From Acidobacteriota bacterium (GTDB taxonomy: Bacteria > Acidobacteriota > Terriglobia > Terriglobales > Acidobacteriaceae), in assembly GCA_021792795.1 (NCBI GenBank), contig JAJYUB010000004.1, positions 57,738 to 121,737 on the forward strand: a DNA stretch of 64,000 bases. Reading direction: 5' to 3'. Each line of letters starts with the position of its first letter. The stretch's first letter is position 1. Below are positions 60,454 through 64,000 of this stretch, one piece after another. A program made the translations under genes and the position numbers. The notes beneath the pieces are model-generated. The model saw nothing but the letters and a program-made list of their open reading frames with translations. It was not told the origin of the DNA and searched no databases.

Positions 60454-61862
60454 GGACGCAGACTCCCGGGCGACGGCACGCGAGCGGTCAAAGGCCGACC
60501 GAGCACCTGTTGGAGGCCGAGATTCTGGTTTGGGATACCAATCGGAGACGTTCCCAAGCCTCCCAAATCTGAGGGGCGCGGCAAAAGACTTCCGGTGAAT
60601 TGAGGGGGGCCCCACAAATCCCAGGCCCACGAAAAAAGAGCATTCGCGACCGAGTAAATCACATACCCGATACAGCCGGGACTTTCCGGCCCACCGCCTA
60701 CGGTACATAGGTACGCGCCAACTACGGCGCTGATGTCATTGACTCCCTTTCCAACCCACGCATTCTTTCCGGTAAAGACAGCAGATGTCCACCCTGACGG
60801 CCCGCAGACCGAGGAACTGAAATCATCTACGCTACAGGTTACGGTCAGTGCCGCGCCGATCCACGGGACGACCTCACCAGCAATCTCACCGGCACGGGTG
60901 TTTGTGGCCGACCATGACCATGATGTACCGCTAGCGAGATCGTAGAGGCCGTAGCTTGCGTAGACCACGCCGTATGTCGCCGCATATGGCAATGGATTAC
61001 AGAAATTGAAGGAATTATTGCCGATCTCCGTGGTCGCAAGATCGCCGAATTTGTGAGAAAGCGAACAAGCGCCTCCCCATCCCGTGATCCCCCCCGCGAG
61101 CCCGCTCGGATCGGTATACGTCAGCGGATTGCCGTTGACGTACATGTAGCGGTTGAAGCTCTGCGGATTCATCAGGTCGTAGCTGCCGTTGTAGGGGTCC
61201 GGGGTCAGCCAGCGGCTTTGTTCTGTGGAGTAGTTGCGATACCAGGCATCGTCGCCGCCGTATTCCGTGTCCTGATAAAGGCCAGTGTAAGAATAGGGGT
61301 CGCTGGTGTTGGAGGACATTGTTTCGCCGTAGGGCATCATCAGGTTGGTCCCGGTCACATTGCCGGAATTGTCCGTGGTCGCCACCAGCGAGCCTTCATG
61401 GTCCAGCAGCCGGTACACAGGCACTGCCGTCTGCGAACCAGCCACTTCCGCCAGCATGTTGCCGCCCGCCCAGATCAGGTCCGTCCAAGCCCCGCTAGTT
61501 GCATTGAGCAGCGCCATGGGATGCCCGTTGAAGTAGACGACCTCCGTCGGATAGCTGCCGCCGCTCTTCTCCACCCGCTGCTGCAACGCATCGTACGTGT
61601 ATTGCGCACTGTTGGTGGCCGTCAGCATCCCTTCGCCGTCGTAGGCGTAGGTATTCATGCCGTCGCCCAACAGGTCGCCCGCCGCGTCGTAGCTGTAGCC
61701 GTTGATCTGGTTCGTGGCCGCATTGTACGACTGCTGGAAATTGAAGTTGCCCGATTCCTGCTGGTTGCCCCAGGGATCGACCGTGTAGGTCTCATTGAGC
61801 ACGCCCGCCCCAGAATACACCGCGTTGACGCCGCCGGTCATGTCCGCGCCCGAGGCCATCAT
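60450..61862 (-). CDS. Orphan RHS protein with six-cysteine C-terminal tip
   Basis: The 470-residue protein starts within RHS core sequence (VNAVYSGAGVLNETYTVDPW) and runs through RLLDHEGSLVATTDNSGNVT, YSYTGLYQDTEYGGDDAWYR and MNPQSFNRYMYVNGNPLTYT to the DPSG that ends RHS cores (251-254). The 216-residue tip has six cysteines and hydrophobic glycine-rich segments (GEIAGEVVPWIGAALTVTCS) and ends FTGSLLPRPSDLGGLGTSPI-type sequence. It has no signal peptide and only a piece of core, like orphan rhs cassettes. Both ends overlap M48-like genes by ATGA. The tip matches that of the RHS gene at the right edge. Confidence 0.8.
   Translation of the reverse strand: MMASGADMTGGVNAVYSGAGVLNETYTVDPWGNQQESGNFNFQQSYNAATNQINGYSYDAAGDLLGDGMNTYAYDGEGMLTATNSAQYTYDALQQRVEKSGGSYPTEVVYFNGHPMALLNATSGAWTDLIWAGGNMLAEVAGSQTAVPVYRLLDHEGSLVATTDNSGNVTGTNLMMPYGETMSSNTSDPYSYTGLYQDTEYGGDDAWYRNYSTEQSRWLTPDPYNGSYDLMNPQSFNRYMYVNGNPLTYTDPSGLAGGITGWGGACSLSHKFGDLATTEIGNNSFNFCNPLPYAATYGVVYASYGLYDLASGTSWSWSATNTRAGEIAGEVVPWIGAALTVTCSVDDFSSSVCGPSGWTSAVFTGKNAWVGKGVNDISAVVGAYLCTVGGGPESPGCIGYVIYSVANALFSWAWDLWGPPQFTGSLLPRPSDLGGLGTSPIGIPNQNLGLQQVLGRPLTARVPSPGSLRP
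61141..61251. repeat. RHS-core repeat shared with 63890-64000
   Basis: These 111 bases encode the last core segment before DPSG and match 63890-64000 at all but about ten positions. The match ends at the window edge only because the sequence ends there. Confidence 0.9.
61464..61670. repeat. RHS-core repeat, copy B
   Basis: Partner of 58574-58780, located in the intact core of the orphan RHS gene. Confidence 0.9.
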
Positions 61863-63211
61863 TGCTTAACCGTCTGTGTCGTCGGGCGTTTCAGCGTCGG
61901 GTCGGCTTTGTAGAGTTCTTCGAGGAACTGCTGATACTCAGCGCGGCCACGCTTCAGCTTGCTGTAGTCCACGTTCGGATAGAGCTGGTCAATGGCGTTG
62001 AAGGCGTAGGTCGCATACACCGGCATGTGCTTGTTCGGCTCGTCGACAGGACCTCTGATCCGCTTGCCCTGCGCCACCGCCCAGGCAAACGGCGCGTAAC
62101 GGATGTCATACCCAGCCAGGTACATCTGCCGGATTCCAAGCCGCAACACTTGCTCGTTCAGATTCCGAATCAATTGCCATATCCAATATCCATTCCGAGG
62201 CCCACTGGAGGACCATCTGCCTCCCATAAAGTGCTGCGCGCGAAAGAGGCGTTGGACGAGTTGCTGATCTGTGGCAGCGAGCGAGTACGAGAGCAGGGCT
62301 GCAAACTCGGCTTCGTTTTGGAGATGAGCCAGGGCTGTGTCGGGTATCAGTACCGTGCCGTCCGGGGCATAGACGATTTTATGAACCATTGAATGAGCGT
62401 GAGGGTGTTGGTATGTACAAGGGGTACCTTGAATACCACATCTGAACGCAGACCCGTCGATGGCCTCAAAATCGTAGTTGTGCCTGACCTCGAACGGCTC
62501 CACGACATAGAAACTGGGTGTTTCCTGTTTCGCTATGGGAGCGTCAGGCGTGATTGCAGAGGGCTTCAACAGCGCAGAAAATACCTTCTCGACGTAGCTG
62601 TTTACCTTCGCGTGGCAAACCACATTGATAGAGCCTTCATTCGGATAGCGGAGTTCATGCGGGGAAGCCGATGCGCAGAGAGTCCGCCAAGTCTGCTTTG
62701 GGGCAGCTTGCATCTGATTCCCGTTATCTTCGCTACGCCAAACGTCAATGCGGGATGCCACAACCTGCATCTCAGGCATAGTCCACAAAGCACTATTGTA
62801 TTTCTGAACTGCAAGATATTGCAGCCATGCACTTCGCACCAAAGAACCTGGCGGCGCACTCTCGCACGGCGACGTCGTCTTGAGCTTGGGAATCGATTGA
62901 CCATCCCGATTCAGGATAGGGCCAAATTTCAATGGCGCATCATGCCAGCATATCCGCGTCTCTTTCGAGACGGTCATTTGGTACCCATCAATCCAGTACG
63001 TTCCTGGATTCCGCCCCGCCAGGGCCTGAAGTAGCTGTCCATTGCGCGTCAGATAGACGCCAGTGATGCGGTACGGGTGGAGCTTGAGCTTGGCAGCTAC
63101 GCATTGCGGCAAAATCACACAGATGAGCAACGCAAGAACCGCGGCACGGCACAACACGCGCCCGACAGAACGCGCCCTGCCAAATGCCTGGAGATGGCCC
63201 AAAGGCATCAC
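61859..63211 (-). CDS. Secreted M48-like pseudopeptidase 2, paired with an RHS gene
   Basis: The 450-residue protein has a signal peptide (CRAAVLALLICVILPQCVAA) and the same two-part layout as 58777-60453: YWIDGYQMTVSKET and VVASRIDVW in the first half, then YAPDGTVLIPDTALAHLQNE, FAALLSYSLAATDQQL replacing the HExxH helix, RLGIRQMYLAGYDIRYAP, and YPNVDYSKLKRGRAEYQQFL. No zinc ligand survives. The start is GTG 63211 or ATG 63208, overlapping the RHS stop; its TGA overlaps the ATG of the next RHS gene. Position directly after an RHS tip is where an immunity protein would lie. Confidence 0.77.
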   Translation of the reverse strand: MMPLGHLQAFGRARSVGRVLCRAAVLALLICVILPQCVAAKLKLHPYRITGVYLTRNGQLLQALAGRNPGTYWIDGYQMTVSKETRICWHDAPLKFGPILNRDGQSIPKLKTTSPCESAPPGSLVRSAWLQYLAVQKYNSALWTMPEMQVVASRIDVWRSEDNGNQMQAAPKQTWRTLCASASPHELRYPNEGSINVVCHAKVNSYVEKVFSALLKPSAITPDAPIAKQETPSFYVVEPFEVRHNYDFEAIDGSAFRCGIQGTPCTYQHPHAHSMVHKIVYAPDGTVLIPDTALAHLQNEAEFAALLSYSLAATDQQLVQRLFRAQHFMGGRWSSSGPRNGYWIWQLIRNLNEQVLRLGIRQMYLAGYDIRYAPFAWAVAQGKRIRGPVDEPNKHMPVYATYAFNAIDQLYPNVDYSKLKRGRAEYQQFLEELYKADPTLKRPTTQTVKQ

Positions 63212-64000
63212 GGATGAACCATTCCCGGCGACGGAACCGCGCTTGTGGACTGGCTTCCCAATAGCTCTTTAATTGTGAGATTGCCGTTCGGAATCCCTAT
63301 TGGTGCTGTTCCCAGGCCTCCAAGGTCCGAAGGACGCGGCAGAAGGCTTCCAGTAAATTGCGGCGGCCCAAACAAATCCCAGAAGACAGAAAACAGATCG
63401 TTCGCAACCGTATAAATAGCATCCGCAAGGCAACCTGCTCCCGGTACCGTGACGCAAGCAACCGCCTCGGCAACAGCAATTGAATCTCCAATAACTTTGC
63501 CCGCGTCGCCTCCAACTAACGCTCCAGTCCAACCTGTCTGTCCGCACATCGACGAATTCGAATCAATGCTACAGCCAATTGTTATTGCGGCTCCAACGAC
63601 TGCTCCTATTTGGGAAATCATTTGGCCTGCGCCCGTCCACGACCCATTTAGACCTACTAGGCCTGCGATAGTACCCCCATTCGAGAGTGTATAGGCATAT
63701 GCGGAGGCTAGTATAACTCCGTCGGCAATTGCCGATCCAAGAGGATTACATGGGTTGAGATACAAGCCGCCATAAATGGGTATTCCCTGATACCCGTCCC
63801 ATTTGCAAGCGTCTCCGCCGATGCCAGTAAAGACTCCCGCCCCCGCCAGCCCACTGGGATCAACATTCCCGAGCGGATTGCCATTGGTGTACATGTACCT
63901 GTTGAAGCTCTGCGGATTCATCAGGTTGTAGCTGCCGTTGTAGGGGTCGGGGGTCAGCCAGCGGCTTTGCTCGGTGGAGTAGTTGCGGTACCAGGCGTCG
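63208..64000 (-). CDS. RHS-repeat protein, C-terminal part (5' end outside window)
   Basis: The visible 263 residues are the end of a larger RHS protein: AWYRNYSTEQSRWLTPDPYN, MNPQSFNRYMYTNGNPLGNV, DPSG and a 213-residue tip. The tip shares six cysteines (DACKWDG, NPCNPLG, GCSIDSNSSMCGQTGW, ACVTVPGAGC), glycine-rich hydrophobic segments (SQIGAVVGAAITIGCS) and the end PPQFTGSLLPRPSDLGGLGT with the orphan at 60450-61862. RHS shells enclose and deliver their tips, often toxins. The start lies beyond 64000. Confidence 0.85.
   Translation of the reverse strand, partial: DAWYRNYSTEQSRWLTPDPYNGSYNLMNPQSFNRYMYTNGNPLGNVDPSGLAGAGVFTGIGGDACKWDGYQGIPIYGGLYLNPCNPLGSAIADGVILASAYAYTLSNGGTIAGLVGLNGSWTGAGQMISQIGAVVGAAITIGCSIDSNSSMCGQTGWTGALVGGDAGKVIGDSIAVAEAVACVTVPGAGCLADAIYTVANDLFSVFWDLFGPPQFTGSLLPRPSDLGGLGTAPIGIPNGNLTIKELLGSQSTSAVPSPGMVHP

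Noticed and set aside
1..64000. CRISPR arrays, tRNA and rRNA genes
   Set aside because: No regularly spaced repeats and no cloverleaf or rRNA-like sequence were found on reading; very divergent cases could be missed without a tRNA/rRNA search.

Overview
The window looks like a chromosomal segment of a motile, Gram-negative member of the Acidobacteriota (Terriglobia-like). Pointers are a fragment of an Oar-like TonB-dependent receptor, a VWFA protein of acidobacterial type, DUF5666/M48-like secreted proteins, an atp cluster holding only the F0 a and c genes, and a GC-rich, strongly ATGA-coupled gene style. No rRNA, tRNA or CRISPR array was seen, so the taxonomic call is inference.

Layout. 1-4.3 kb: end of a flagellar locus (flbD, flagellin, fliD, fliS). 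4.4-14.2 kb: pcm and c-di-GMP/phosphorelay signalling (EAL-HDOD protein, two REC-GGDEF proteins, hybrid kinase and HPt), interrupted by a 5'-truncated receptor gene and an hsdM relic. 14.2-15.4 kb: decayed DNA with an IS1380-type transposase relic. 15.5-35 kb: mostly housekeeping and metabolism (korAB, gltX, a beta-barrel protein, an M48-like pseudopeptidase, a TonB protein, galE, VWFA protein, an ArsB-like permease, ADH-SDR pair, MBL hydrolase, rpsP-khpA-rimM, ggt). 35-37 kb: atpZ-atpI-atpB-atpE. 37.2-51.3 kb: a minus-strand complex I operon nuoA-C-D-X-E-F-hicA-hicB-G-H-J-K-L-M-N, which lacks nuoB and nuoI and carries a toxin-antitoxin pair. 51.7-58.1 kb: small genes, thiS, a BON protein, a membrane protein with XRE regulator, an oxidase subunit III, pdxT/pdxS, a thioesterase and a methyltransferase.

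58.1-64 kb: the most unusual part. Reading on the minus strand from the right edge, an RHS-core protein end is followed by a secreted M48-like protein without the zinc-protease motif, then a second RHS-core/tip gene, a second M48-like protein, and a third RHS fragment fused to kelch repeats. Every junction is a stop/start overlap. The two RHS tips are homologous and share six cysteines. The last gene is split by a 124-bp element with 13-bp inverted repeats and a CTAG duplication; removing it in silico restores the reading frame.

Together the left part controls flagellar assembly and second-messenger signalling, the centre is respiration and ATP synthesis, and the right end is a duplicated RHS-tip/pseudopeptidase module that I could not match to a described system.
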